Assembly (NCBI RefSeq): GCF_001905655.1
Contig: NZ_JMHT01000002.1
Location: forward strand, 1-64,000
Reading direction: 5' to 3'
DNA from: Mycobacterium sp. ST-F2
GTDB taxonomy: Bacteria; Actinomycetota; Actinomycetes; Mycobacteriales; Mycobacteriaceae
DNA: 64,000 nt
The notes under the pieces are model-generated. The model was not told the DNA's origin. It saw only the letters and a program-made list of their open reading frames with translations, and ran no database searches. The position numbers were made by a program, and so were the translations under genes. The first letter of the stretch is position 1. Each line of letters starts with the position of its first letter. This document shows positions 17,375-26,435 of this stretch, one piece after another.

Positions 17375-17455
17375 GTGACTACTACTTTCTTTGAACATGA
17401 ATGCGAAACATCGCATCCAAATCTGTTGTGATTCAGCGCAAGAAGCGAAGAACCG

Positions 17456-17911
17456 CTAGTCCGCGTGCTGCGCGGCTGCGAGAATGCCCGACACCGTGGT
17501 GTGGTCGTTGGGCTGCGCTGCGCTCATGAGTGCGCAATGCGCCTCTGCCGGGTCCGTGTTGACGGGCACGGTCAGGAGCACGATCCGGTCGCGGTCGAGC
17601 CCAACCACCTCGACGGTGTTGATCGGCTGGCGCTGGTAGCCGTCGAGGCGCACTCGCCGTCCACCTGTCGCGAGTTTGGTGGGGGCGGCCGACCATTCGC
17701 CGACGTTGTACAGCACTCGGTCGATCTGGCCGAGGCGAACAGACAGCACGGCCAGGAGGTCGGGCAGTTCGGTGCTGAGGTTGCTGGTGTGTGGCCACCA
17801 CGCCCCGTCGACATATCCACTGTGGGGAGCCTTGGGCTTCAACCGCAATCGTGGAGTCTGCGTCGGTGACGTGCGATGAATTGGGGTCGTGCGGTCATGT
17901 TGCGGCGTCAT
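17456..17911 (-). CDS. DUF5994 family protein, copy 2
   Basis: A 151-residue DUF5994 protein of unknown role. It shares VDGAWWPHTSNLSTELPDLLAVLSVRLGQIDRVLYNVGEWS with copy 1 in position and spacing. The N-terminal 25 residues are Thr/Pro-rich and poorly conserved, so a later start is possible, though the GTG/ATG choices there are weak. It reads toward the cold-shock gene on the same strand, with the csp start 81 bp downstream of its end. Confidence 0.75.
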   Translation of the reverse strand: MTPQHDRTTPIHRTSPTQTPRLRLKPKAPHSGYVDGAWWPHTSNLSTELPDLLAVLSVRLGQIDRVLYNVGEWSAAPTKLATGGRRVRLDGYQRQPINTVEVVGLDRDRIVLLTVPVNTDPAEAHCALMSAAQPNDHTTVSGILAAAQHAD

Positions 17912-18135
17912 TGCGACGCTCCTGCCTTGACCGCGAATCGGTCAAACTTCTTCGAATCGGCGACGGCGTGGCTTTGAACCGCCACGCGACGAAGTACCGC
18001 CGATGGATCAAGCATACGCGGGAAATGCGCAGGACCAAACCAGATCAGGTGATGCGCACCCGACCATGCCCTCCTCTGCGCGACAAATGCGTTGCCGTAC
18101 AACCATTGTCGCGACAGAGGTGGCAGGCGCCGGTC

Positions 18136-18621
18136 TTACCCGGTAACGGCGCGATCGAGCGCGGCGAGCGACTCCTCGATGAACCCGAGCGGGAACGGTG
18201 GCATGCCGCCGATCTGATCGCGAAAGGCCTGGGGCGTCCCGGTCCAGTCGTAGGTCAGGGTCACGTCGGTGCCATCGCCGTTCGGCGTCAGGTCGTAGCG
18301 CCACCACCAACCGCCGGGGAGGTGCTCGCCCGATTCATTCAGGCTGCCGGTTGACCACCCGACGGTCTTGTCTTCCTCGAAATCCGTCACCAGGTTGTAC
18401 GTGACGTAGTCGCCGCCCGCCTGGTCGAGGTACATGTTCATGGCGAACACCTGGCCGGTGCCGGTGATCGGAGCGGGGTCGACGGCGTCGCGGACCCAGT
18501 CGCCCGGCTCGGTCTCCTTGTGCCGGGCCGGGTTGGCCAGTACGGCGAAGACCGCGGCGGGCGGCGCGGCGATGGTGCGGGTGGCGACGTAGCGTTCCTG
18601 GGCAACTGAGCTGCTGGTCAT
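18136..18621 (-). CDS. SRPBCC (polyketide cyclase/START-like) family protein
   Basis: A 161-residue helix-grip protein. It opens with the typical strand RYVATRTIAAPPAAVFAVLANPARHKE, followed by a long beta-sheet with Trp-rich WSTGSLNESGEHLPGGWWWRYDL and a C-terminal helix (FIEESLAALDRAV). Such proteins bind hydrophobic ligands. The ATG overlaps the DUF899 stop by 4 bp (18618-18621), so they are translationally coupled. The gap on its far side (17912-18135) holds no convincing gene. Confidence 0.8.
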   Translation of the reverse strand: MTSSSVAQERYVATRTIAAPPAAVFAVLANPARHKETEPGDWVRDAVDPAPITGTGQVFAMNMYLDQAGGDYVTYNLVTDFEEDKTVGWSTGSLNESGEHLPGGWWWRYDLTPNGDGTDVTLTYDWTGTPQAFRDQIGGMPPFPLGFIEESLAALDRAVTG

Positions 18622-19316
18622 CGGTTCTGTCCGTTCGGTCCGTAGAGGCGTGCGATGTCGGGGGAGCTTGCCCATTTGGAGTACGTCGGCGACTTGGGCC
18701 AGCCTTCAGGCGAATCCTGCCACTGCTCCTGACGGCCGTAGGGCAGAACGTCGATCAGTGAGAAGCTGTAGCCCAGCTGCTCGGTGCCGCGGCCGTTGGT
18801 GTGCCAGGTGCGGTACACCGTGTCGCCGTCACGCAGAAAGACGTTGACGGCGAAGCCGTCGCCGGGGGCGGCATCCACGTCGGATCCGAAGGTGCTCTCC
18901 GACGACGAGTACCAATCCATCTGGTTGCCGACCTTGGTCTTGTAGGCGAGGGCTTCCTCGATTGGCCCGTTGGTGACGATGACGAACCGGGCGTCGTAGT
19001 TGGCCAGGAAGTCCAGCCGGGTGAACTGCGAGGTGTACCCGGTGCACCCGGAGCATTGCCACTCGGCCCCGTCAGTCCACATGTGGTTGTAGACGATCAG
19101 CTGGGACTTGCCGTCGAAGATGTCGGCCAGGCGGATCGGGCCGTCGGCCCCGATCAGGGTGTAGTCGGGCAGTTCGACCATCGGCAGCCGGCACCGCTGG
19201 GCGGCGATGGCGTCGAGTTCACGTGTCGCGGCCTTCTCCCGTTTACGCAGCTCATCGAGGGCGGCGCGCCAGGTGTCCTGGTCGACCACCGGCGGCAGAG
19301 CGGTCTGCTCGGTCAT
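18618..19316 (-). CDS. DUF899 family thioredoxin-like protein
   Basis: A 232-residue member of the DUF899/COG4312 family, which has a thioredoxin-like fold. The family signature is visible: LPMVELPDYTLIGADGP, QLIVYNHMWTDG, then ECSGCTG-type Cys pair (CSGCTGYTSQ) and NVFLRDGDTVYRTWHTNGRG. A function in redox or electron transfer is often suspected but not established. It is the first gene of a two-gene unit with the SRPBCC protein, 55 bp downstream of the FAD monooxygenase stop. Confidence 0.85.
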   Translation of the reverse strand: MTEQTALPPVVDQDTWRAALDELRKREKAATRELDAIAAQRCRLPMVELPDYTLIGADGPIRLADIFDGKSQLIVYNHMWTDGAEWQCSGCTGYTSQFTRLDFLANYDARFVIVTNGPIEEALAYKTKVGNQMDWYSSSESTFGSDVDAAPGDGFAVNVFLRDGDTVYRTWHTNGRGTEQLGYSFSLIDVLPYGRQEQWQDSPEGWPKSPTYSKWASSPDIARLYGPNGQNR

Positions 19317-19371
19317 TGTTCCTCCTGGGTGTTGCGGCTTTCAATGGATAGACCGCGGCGGGCGCGAATAC

Positions 19372-20832
19372 TCATCGCGGAGCGCCGAACCAATAGGTCA
19401 GCGCCTCGCGTAGTCCCTGATCCGTGCTACCCGACCAGGCGATGTGTGCGTCCGGGCGGATCAGTAGGGCCTCGCTTTGGCGGCTGAGGATGTCGACGCG
19501 ATCCGCCCATGGCGCGGTGACGTCGCAGAGCTCAGATGGTCCGACGAAGACCGGGCGCGCCGCGCGCAGGGCTGCCGCGACGTCGTCGCGCAGGTGCGAC
19601 GCGAACGTCCCGGCCAGCGGGTGCGACTCCGCGTCGGGCATCGGGTAGCGCACATCGGACGCGGCGATCATCGCGCCCACGCGGGCGAGCGCCGGCGCGT
19701 CAGAGACCAACTCGCTGAACACTTTTCGCAGTGCCTCATCAGCCGGGTCGTGCCCGCGCCGCAACGACACCTGGGCCTGGGAGTGCAACAGCAGGCGCTC
19801 ACCGGCGAGGTGCCGTTCGGAGTGGTACGTCTCCAGCAGCCTCGGCGGCGCCCAGCCTTGGAGTGTTGCGGCCAGTTTCCACGCGAGGTTCACCCCGTCG
19901 AGCATCCCGGCCGAGACCGCCACCCCGCCCGTCGGAATCTGGTGTGCGGCATCGCCGGCCAGTAGCACCCGGCCCCACACGTAGTGTTCGGTGTGCCGGG
20001 CCGCATAGGTGAAGCGGGTCAACCGTTTTGGCTCGCCGAGCGGGATGTCCACGCCGAGCACTCGGTGGATGCTGGCACGGAATTCGTCCAGTGTCATCGG
20101 GTCGTCATCGTCGTAGTCGCGATCGGGCGCCTCGCTGGTGTAGAGGCCCAACCATCCCGGCTCCGATGATGCGATGGCGAAGATGCCGCCCTCGGTCTGG
20201 CTGTATCCCCAGGGCAGGCGGCCGTAGCCCGGAACGTCGTAGTCGCCGTCGTCGCGGATGGTGATCTCGGCGGGCCATGCCACCGTGGCCATTCGGTGGA
20301 TTTCTGGATAGACGATGCCTGGGAAGCCGATGCCGGCCAGTTCCCGCACCCGGCTGCGCACCCCGTCGCAACCGACCACGTACTTCGCGCTGATGCGGTA
20401 CGGACCGTCGGGACCGCGGACGTCCAGGTGCACGAGGTCGTCGTCCTGCTGCAGGCCGACGACCTCGTGGCCGCGCCGGACCTCGACGCCGAGGTTTTCT
20501 ACGTGCCTCTGCAACAGCGCTTCGAGCTGAGGCTGGGGGAGTCGCTGCACCTGCATCGGTGACTCGTCCAGCTGAGTGAGATCGACGTGGATGCCGCCGA
20601 ACGGAAGCTTGGCGGTGACGGGTTCGCCCGCCGCTTCGTCGAGCAGGTCACCAAGTTCTCGGTAGCGCAGCAGGTTGAGGATCTGGCCGCCGATGCCGCC
20701 GGCTTTGGCGACCTGGCGGATGTCGGTGAGCCGTTCCAGCACAAGAGGTTTGACCCCGGCGAGGCAGAGTTCGGTGGCCAGCGTCAGGCCGGTCGGTCCC
20801 GCGCCCACGATGATCACGTCGGTATCGGTCAT
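19372..20832 (-). CDS. FAD-dependent aromatic monooxygenase (PheA/TfdB type)
   Basis: A 486-residue class A flavin monooxygenase. Visible are the dinucleotide motif IIVGAGPTGLTLATEL at the N-terminus, the DG motif GCDGVRSRVREL near residue 155 and the GD motif VLLAGDAAHQIPTGG near residue 290. The C-terminal thioredoxin-like tail (VDILSRQSEALLIRPDAHIAW) is typical of phenol hydroxylases and of rifampicin monooxygenases. It would use NAD(P)H and O2 to hydroxylate an aromatic substrate that cannot be named from sequence. The DUF899 gene follows on the same strand. Confidence 0.85.
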   Translation of the reverse strand: MTDTDVIIVGAGPTGLTLATELCLAGVKPLVLERLTDIRQVAKAGGIGGQILNLLRYRELGDLLDEAAGEPVTAKLPFGGIHVDLTQLDESPMQVQRLPQPQLEALLQRHVENLGVEVRRGHEVVGLQQDDDLVHLDVRGPDGPYRISAKYVVGCDGVRSRVRELAGIGFPGIVYPEIHRMATVAWPAEITIRDDGDYDVPGYGRLPWGYSQTEGGIFAIASSEPGWLGLYTSEAPDRDYDDDDPMTLDEFRASIHRVLGVDIPLGEPKRLTRFTYAARHTEHYVWGRVLLAGDAAHQIPTGGVAVSAGMLDGVNLAWKLAATLQGWAPPRLLETYHSERHLAGERLLLHSQAQVSLRRGHDPADEALRKVFSELVSDAPALARVGAMIAASDVRYPMPDAESHPLAGTFASHLRDDVAAALRAARPVFVGPSELCDVTAPWADRVDILSRQSEALLIRPDAHIAWSGSTDQGLREALTYWFGAPR

Positions 20833-21244
20833 ACGTCCCCCTCAAGACGATGCAGCTGCAGTTACGTTGCAGCCCAGCGATTCTGGACCATGAGGGGGGT
20901 CTTGCCACAAGCCCCGGGGTGCGCTATATGTTGAAGGTGGAGGGGGTTGCGCAATTCTGCGTGACGGATTGCTTTCCGGGATGGCGGAAGTTGACGGGGC
21001 CGCCAAATGGACTGCAATAACAATGGACGCCCGACTCGGGAGTGAACCACAAGTCGCTTGGATTGACAGGTACGACTGGATGCCGACAGCGTCTCGCGAC
21101 GATATCTCGTTAGCGCAGAGGGTAATTCGGTAACCAGCCCGTCTCTGCGTGATGTCATGATGGGTGGCGGCGCGCACCCAAGACTCCTTCACCGATCGAT
21201 GAGCGGCCTGATCCAACGGATTGCGCCACGCATATGCGATACGG
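20833..21244. other. 412-bp intergenic region with no supported gene
   Basis: Somewhat lower GC than its surroundings. Both strands were read and only short frames without ribosome sites or protein-like composition were found. It must contain the promoter of the monooxygenase unit at its left end. Confidence 0.5.
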
Positions 21245-21754
21245 CTAGTCGATGAAGAAGCTGTCGTGCTTGGCCAGCCACTCCCGGCGTTCCTCGTCGG
21301 TCATCTCGGCCAGGTGCACGGTGCCCTCGAAGAAGGCCTCCCGCGGCGCGCCTGGAGCAAACAGCATCAACATTGACGCAGGTTCATCGGCCTGGTTGCG
21401 GAATCCGTGAATGCCGCCGGGCGGAACGTACATGAAGTCGCCTTTAGCGCCGTCCATCCAGGCGTTACCGTCGTAGAGCTCGAGACCGCCGGACAACACG
21501 AAGAACGCCTCCGATATGGCGCGGTGGAAATGGGGCCCGGGACCGCCGGCCGCCGGAGGGATGTCCAGGCGATACAGGCCGTAGTCGCCGTCGGTCTGCT
21601 GCTGCTTGGCGAGATAGTGGTATTCGACGCCGCCGACGGTGACGTAGGACGGTGGTTCGTCGTTGCGCCGAAGCCCGGCGCTGGCCTCCGGTTCATCCCT
21701 GGTGTAACGGGCTGGCGGATACGCCGGTACTTCCCGCGGATTCCACAATGACAT
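21245..21754 (-). CDS. cupin-domain protein
   Basis: A 169-residue single-cupin protein. The two metal-binding cupin motifs are recognisable: GPHFHRAISEAFFVLSGGLEL with HxH and Glu, and a second with PPGGIHGFRNQ. These bind a divalent metal in dioxygenases, isomerases or sensors; the reaction here is unknown. The ATG at 21754 is preferred over one six codons upstream because the conserved part starts after it. It stands alone, with about 265 bp to the LuxR-family gene downstream. Confidence 0.85.
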   Translation of the reverse strand: MSLWNPREVPAYPPARYTRDEPEASAGLRRNDEPPSYVTVGGVEYHYLAKQQQTDGDYGLYRLDIPPAAGGPGPHFHRAISEAFFVLSGGLELYDGNAWMDGAKGDFMYVPPGGIHGFRNQADEPASMLMLFAPGAPREAFFEGTVHLAEMTDEERREWLAKHDSFFID

Positions 21755-22019
21755 CTCGCCAGCCTGCCACATTCAGGCGACTTCAGGCGATGGGATGTTC
21801 CACTGAATTCAGCTCCTCACGCTGACGTCCGCGCACCGAGACTGGACTGAGAGAAATGAAATCTGTTGTGGCACAAGGTAGCTAAAATGGGGTCGGAGCA
21901 ACATGACTGAGTCGGTCTGTTCTACTCCATGCTGGATTCGGCGCCGGCAGCCTCAGCTGCCGATCGACTGTTGTCGTTCGCGTTCGAGCCGAGGGTTCGG
22001 CGCTGTGCTCGACATACTT

Positions 22020-24806
22020 CTACCTCGCCCAGAAAATCGTCCTGAGCTGTCTACGTGAAGTGATACCGAGCTTGACGAAGACCTTCCTCAGGTGCCATTC
22101 GACGGTGTGCGTGCTGATGAACAGCTGCGCACCGATCTCCTGATTCGTCAGGCCCTCGCCGGCCAGTCGTGCGATCTGTGCCTCCTGCGCGGTTAGCTCA
22201 CCGCCGGAGCTGACTTGGTGTCTGCGCACCTTTACTCCGGTGGCAACCAGCTCACGGCGAGCCCGTTCAGCGAAGGCCTGCGCACCCATTCGGATGAACA
22301 TCTCGTAGGCGTCGCCAAGGTGCTGACGGGCGTCGTTGCGGCGATGCAGACGGCGTAACCATTCGCCATAACGCAATCGGGCGCGAGCAAGGTACACGAC
22401 CATGCGGGTGCACTCGAGGCGTTCGATGGCTTCGATATACAGGCTTTCGGCGTGGTCGTCGTCGGCGACCAGCGCTCGCGCACTTGCCACGAAGCCAAGG
22501 CCGAAGTCCGTTCCGCTGGGAAATACACGTTCTTCGAGGCGGCTCGCGGCCAGCACGGCCGTTTCCGATTCACCGGTGTGCACCGCTGCTTCGGTGAGCT
22601 CCAGCAGGCTCCACCCGCCGAATCCGAGGTCGTCGTGCTCACAGGCCCGCCGCGCGACCACGAAAGCCTCCTCATATCGCGCGAGGCCGTTGTAGAGCAT
22701 CGCGGTGTGGTTGTCCACAACGCCGACGAGGCGGCCCTCGCCTCTGGCAGTTCCGGCGTCGGCGGCCGCCTCCAGCAGACCGAGCGCGTCAGCCGGATTC
22801 CCTCGCCAGGCGGGCAGCGACAGCGAGTGGTAGCGCGTCTGGGTGTAGCCCGTCGCGACCGCGATGGAATCCGCCTCTTCGATAAGCGTTGCCGCCGTGG
22901 CAAACTCACCCGCCAGAAGGTGAGTTCCGGCCCGGAAGGCGAGCGCGGCCGGGAGCGCGGTCAGTGCCCCGCAGTCACGCGCCTGTCTCACCATCTTGGT
23001 GGCCAGCTGAATCCGAAGCTCGTCGTCCCACAGTTCGCCCGCCGCGGCTTCCTGCACGATGGCCAAACCCAGCGACATCCAGTGCAGGACCTGGCCATCG
23101 TTCTGTTCTGTCGTGGTGCACATGAGCTCCAATCCGGTACGCAGCGCACCGGAACCCGAACTCCCGGCACCTGTGAGTCGATCCGCTATACCACTCAAAA
23201 GGAAGTCAACTGGTCGTTCCAGCTTCGGTAGCCGACCGACGGCGACGCGCGCCGAATCGGCCACATCGGCCAATACGTGGCGGTCACCGAGTCGCCCGGC
23301 GTACATGACGGCGGCGAGCGCCTCCAGATACGTCTCACGCGCCAGTGCGTCGTCAAGATTCTCCAATTGCCTTGCAGCGCTCAGTAACTGAACGGCGGAG
23401 TCGATCAGCCTCGGGGCTCCGGTACCGCCTCCGCGGCTGCGGGCGAACTCCATTTGGGCGCGCAATCGCGCAGCCTCGGCGCGTTGAAGGTCGGACAACG
23501 GAGCAAGTTCGGCGATCGCGAGAAGCTCGTACGCCGCCGCAGGCGCGGCCGCGTCGCGTTTGGTTTGCGCGGCTGCGAGCGCCCGGGCACCCCGCCGGGC
23601 CGGGTCCGCTGTCAATACGGAGGCCCGTTCCAAAAATGCTGCTGCCGCCGCGATTCCGCCCCGCCGCTGTGCTCGGCCTGCCGAAGCTTCCAGCTCCGCG
23701 GCCACCGAATCGTCAGGCCCAGTGGTGGCGGTGGCCGCGTGCCATGCCCGACGGTCGGGGTCGGTTTCCGGATCAGTCGTGTCGGCCAATGCCCGATGGA
23801 TTGCCCTGCGTTCAGTCAGGTCGGCCGCGCGGTAGGCGGCCGAGCGCATCAGCGGATGGTTGAAGTGGATGCGTGGACCGAACTCGACCATGCCGGCGGC
23901 CTCGGCGGGCCCAAGTGCATCTACCGGAATGCCCAGTTGGGCGGCCGCCCGCAGAAACAGTGCGGCGTCGCCCACCGGTTCGGCCGCCGCGAGAAGAAGC
24001 AACCGCCGGGTCGGTTCTGGGAGGGCCTGGATTCGGCGCATCATGCTGGCTTCGACCTGTCCCGCCGAGGTGGCAGTGTTGGCGAAACCGCCCGCCAACT
24101 CGGCTGCCGAGATGTTTCGCGGCACCTCGAGAAGGGCGAGCGGAATGCCATGCGTCTCTGCGACGATCCGATCCCGCACTCGCTCGTCCATCCGCCCCAG
24201 GACCACAGACTCGAGCAACGCGCGGGCATCGGCGTCGGAGAGGCCGTGGATCGTCAGTTCAGGAAGTCCGGCCAACACCTGGTGACCAGTCGTGCGTGTC
24301 GCGAAGACCATCGCAACCGGTTCGGCAAGCAACCGCCGCGCAACGAAACTGAGGGTCTGCATCGACACCTCGTCCAGCCACTGGGCGTCGTCGATGAGGC
24401 ACAGCAGTGGATTTTCCGTGGCGGCTGTAGCCATCAGGCTGAGCACGGCCAACCCGACGAGGAACCGATCCGGAGTCGGACCGACTCTGCGCCCGAAGGC
24501 GACGTTCAACGCCTCGCGCTGTGGTTCAGGCAGTTCGTCAAGGCGACTCAGCAGCGGCGCGCAGACCTGCTGTAGGCCGGCAAAGGCGAGTTCCATGTCG
24601 GATTCCACGCCTGCTGCCTCGACACAGCGAAACCCGGATGCCAACTCCGATACATGCTCAAGCAAAGCAGTCTTGCCGACGCCGGCCTCCCCCTTGAGCA
24701 CCAGCACTACGCAGCTGCCAGACCGGACTGTCGAAATGAGACCGCGAAGCGTCGCGCACTCGCTGGCGCGACCGCGAAGGCGTGTCCCGCGACCCTGGCT
24801 TGGCAT
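22020..24806 (-). CDS. LAL-type LuxR transcription regulator with AAA ATPase domain
   Basis: A 928-residue large ATP-binding regulator of the LuxR family. After an N-terminal RGRASECATLRGL it has a Walker A (GEAGVGKTALL, residues about 40-50) and Walker B (LLCLIDDAQWLDE). A long TPR-like helical middle follows, and the last 65 residues form a GerE helix-turn-helix (LTAQEAQIARLAGEGLTNQEIG). LAL proteins activate catabolic or secondary-metabolite genes when an inducer binds the helical region. The start at 24806 fits the family; an in-frame ATG 18 codons upstream is possible. The nearest divergent gene is the MBL hydrolase. Confidence 0.88.
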   Translation of the reverse strand: MPSQGRGTRLRGRASECATLRGLISTVRSGSCVVLVLKGEAGVGKTALLEHVSELASGFRCVEAAGVESDMELAFAGLQQVCAPLLSRLDELPEPQREALNVAFGRRVGPTPDRFLVGLAVLSLMATAATENPLLCLIDDAQWLDEVSMQTLSFVARRLLAEPVAMVFATRTTGHQVLAGLPELTIHGLSDADARALLESVVLGRMDERVRDRIVAETHGIPLALLEVPRNISAAELAGGFANTATSAGQVEASMMRRIQALPEPTRRLLLLAAAEPVGDAALFLRAAAQLGIPVDALGPAEAAGMVEFGPRIHFNHPLMRSAAYRAADLTERRAIHRALADTTDPETDPDRRAWHAATATTGPDDSVAAELEASAGRAQRRGGIAAAAAFLERASVLTADPARRGARALAAAQTKRDAAAPAAAYELLAIAELAPLSDLQRAEAARLRAQMEFARSRGGGTGAPRLIDSAVQLLSAARQLENLDDALARETYLEALAAVMYAGRLGDRHVLADVADSARVAVGRLPKLERPVDFLLSGIADRLTGAGSSGSGALRTGLELMCTTTEQNDGQVLHWMSLGLAIVQEAAAGELWDDELRIQLATKMVRQARDCGALTALPAALAFRAGTHLLAGEFATAATLIEEADSIAVATGYTQTRYHSLSLPAWRGNPADALGLLEAAADAGTARGEGRLVGVVDNHTAMLYNGLARYEEAFVVARRACEHDDLGFGGWSLLELTEAAVHTGESETAVLAASRLEERVFPSGTDFGLGFVASARALVADDDHAESLYIEAIERLECTRMVVYLARARLRYGEWLRRLHRRNDARQHLGDAYEMFIRMGAQAFAERARRELVATGVKVRRHQVSSGGELTAQEAQIARLAGEGLTNQEIGAQLFISTHTVEWHLRKVFVKLGITSRRQLRTIFWAR

Positions 24807-25066
24807 AGGCTCCACCGCGTCTTTTGCAGAACAGAACCCTACCGGTTCGCTGTGAAACAAGCGCGCCTACGCCGCAAAAACAACAGCGGTTCACGGGCAC
24901 CAGACCCCATCGCCACTCGGAAATGCGGAGCTACGCACACCACGACACGGACTACGCGCCGTCAAGGGTGTCAGCGAGCGCATTGACGCGAGATTCTCAA
25001 CTGGTGCGATGGCGGACCGGAATCATTTCCGCATCACCGATCGCCGCCCGTGAACGGAGTCCGAGC

Positions 25067-25261
25067 ATGAATGCGCCGATCGTCCTCATCCACGGCCTCT
25101 GCGCCCGACTGGGCGGTATGCGATCGGGCCAACCGCCCGCGGGCAGTGCCGACAGACCGGGCAGTGCCGACAGACAAGGTCCCGCCGCCGACGGTCTGAT
25201 ATTCGTTGGCGCCCCGACCCGCGGAGGCGTCGCACCGCTTTCAACAATCGAGGAGGCAATC
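25067..25261 (+). pseudogene. remnant of an alpha/beta hydrolase start
   Basis: An open frame begins at ATG 25067 with NAPIVLIHGL, the oxyanion-hole strand of alpha/beta hydrolases, then degenerates after about 12 residues into a low-complexity GSADRPGSADRQG repeat. It runs in frame into the MBL gene. No lipase motif or cap follows. It looks like the first few codons of a deleted hydrolase gene; chance similarity cannot be excluded. The rest of the stretch 24861-25066 shows nothing coding. Confidence 0.3.
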
Positions 25262-26182
25262 ATGAGCGAGACAAAGGTGAGCTTGGACGTCGCCGCGCGC
25301 CCCGGGTTCGACGAGTTGGTTCCGTCGCATTACGCGCTGAAGGTCGGTGAAGTCGATGTGTTGGTGATAAGCGACGGGGTGCTCAGCGCACTGCCGGCCG
25401 CGACATTGGGCGTCAACGCCGGCCCGACGATCTTGAAGGCCTGGCTGGACGACATGGTGCTGCCACCGGCCTTCGACTGGCCGGTAAACGTGGTTGTGGT
25501 GCGTAGCGGCGACCGGACCGTTCTCATCGACGCTGGGATGGGAGTTGAGTACGAGGGTTTCCGGCGGGCAGGAAGGTTGCTCCGGCGACTGGAGGACGCT
25601 GGTATCGACCCCGCGTCAGTGACCGACGTGGTGCTCACCCACATGCACATGGACCACATTGGCGGGCTGCTCGGCGATGGCGTGAAGGATCGGTTGAGTC
25701 CAGACTTGCGTATTCACGCATCGGCCGCCGAAGCCGAGTTCTGGGCGGGGAAGGCTGATCTGTCCCGCGCCACCATGCCGCCGGGGATTCCGGAGGCACT
25801 TCGCTCGATCGCCAAACGGTTCTTGGATCAGTACGACAGTCTGCTGCGAACTTTCGAGAGGGAATATGAGGTGGCACCGGGGGTCCTCGTCTCTCGCACC
25901 GGCGGACATACCCCCGGGCACAGCGTGGTCCGGCTGGAGTCTGGCGGCGATCGACTGATGTTCGGCGGCGACGCGACATTCCACCCTGGGTTTGACTGCC
26001 CCGATTGGCACAACGGCTTCGACACCGAGCCCGAAGAGACCGTTCGCGTTCGGGTCGAACTCTTGAAGGAGCTGGCGGCGAGCCGTCAGCCCTATGCGGC
26101 CACTCACCTGCACTCGGCTGTCGGCCGGGTGTCGGCTGCCCGGGACGTCTTTCGTTGGGTACCGGAAAACTGGGCGCCCTGA
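25262..26182 (+). CDS. MBL-fold metallo-hydrolase
   Basis: A 306-residue metallo-beta-lactamase-fold hydrolase. Metal ligands are visible in THMHMDHIGGLL (HxHxDH), GHTPGHSVV, FGGDATFHPG and the final THLHSA. The pattern resembles the quorum-quenching lactonase/AttM branch, but the substrate is open. The ATG at 25262 follows a strong GAGGAGG site at 25249-25255. The in-frame upstream extension is a hydrolase remnant and not part of this enzyme. It is divergent from the LAL regulator, a possible controller. Confidence 0.85.
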   Translation: MSETKVSLDVAARPGFDELVPSHYALKVGEVDVLVISDGVLSALPAATLGVNAGPTILKAWLDDMVLPPAFDWPVNVVVVRSGDRTVLIDAGMGVEYEGFRRAGRLLRRLEDAGIDPASVTDVVLTHMHMDHIGGLLGDGVKDRLSPDLRIHASAAEAEFWAGKADLSRATMPPGIPEALRSIAKRFLDQYDSLLRTFEREYEVAPGVLVSRTGGHTPGHSVVRLESGGDRLMFGGDATFHPGFDCPDWHNGFDTEPEETVRVRVELLKELAASRQPYAATHLHSAVGRVSAARDVFRWVPENWAP

Positions 26183-26435
26183 TCGCTGTTCCCGGTACAC
26201 GACTTAGTCTGGTCACGCGCCAATGTTGTTGATCAGCAAGTAAATCCGGGGCGTGGATGCAGGTCATCACCTGTGACCGGGTCGGCATTCGGTGCTCCAC
26301 CGGAGGCTCTGAACGCACACAGAACAACCTGCGGGTGCACGGCAAGTGTTGTCGGTGTCAACACCTCGTCGGCTGTCGACACGAGAGCCAGTCCGACTTC
26401 GGGACGTCACGCGCCGTTTGTGTTTGGATTGCCGG

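Noticed and set aside
17912..18135. Minus-strand frame of about 64 codons between DUF5994 copy 2 and the SRPBCC gene
   Set aside because: No ribosome site and no family-like or hydrophobic pattern.
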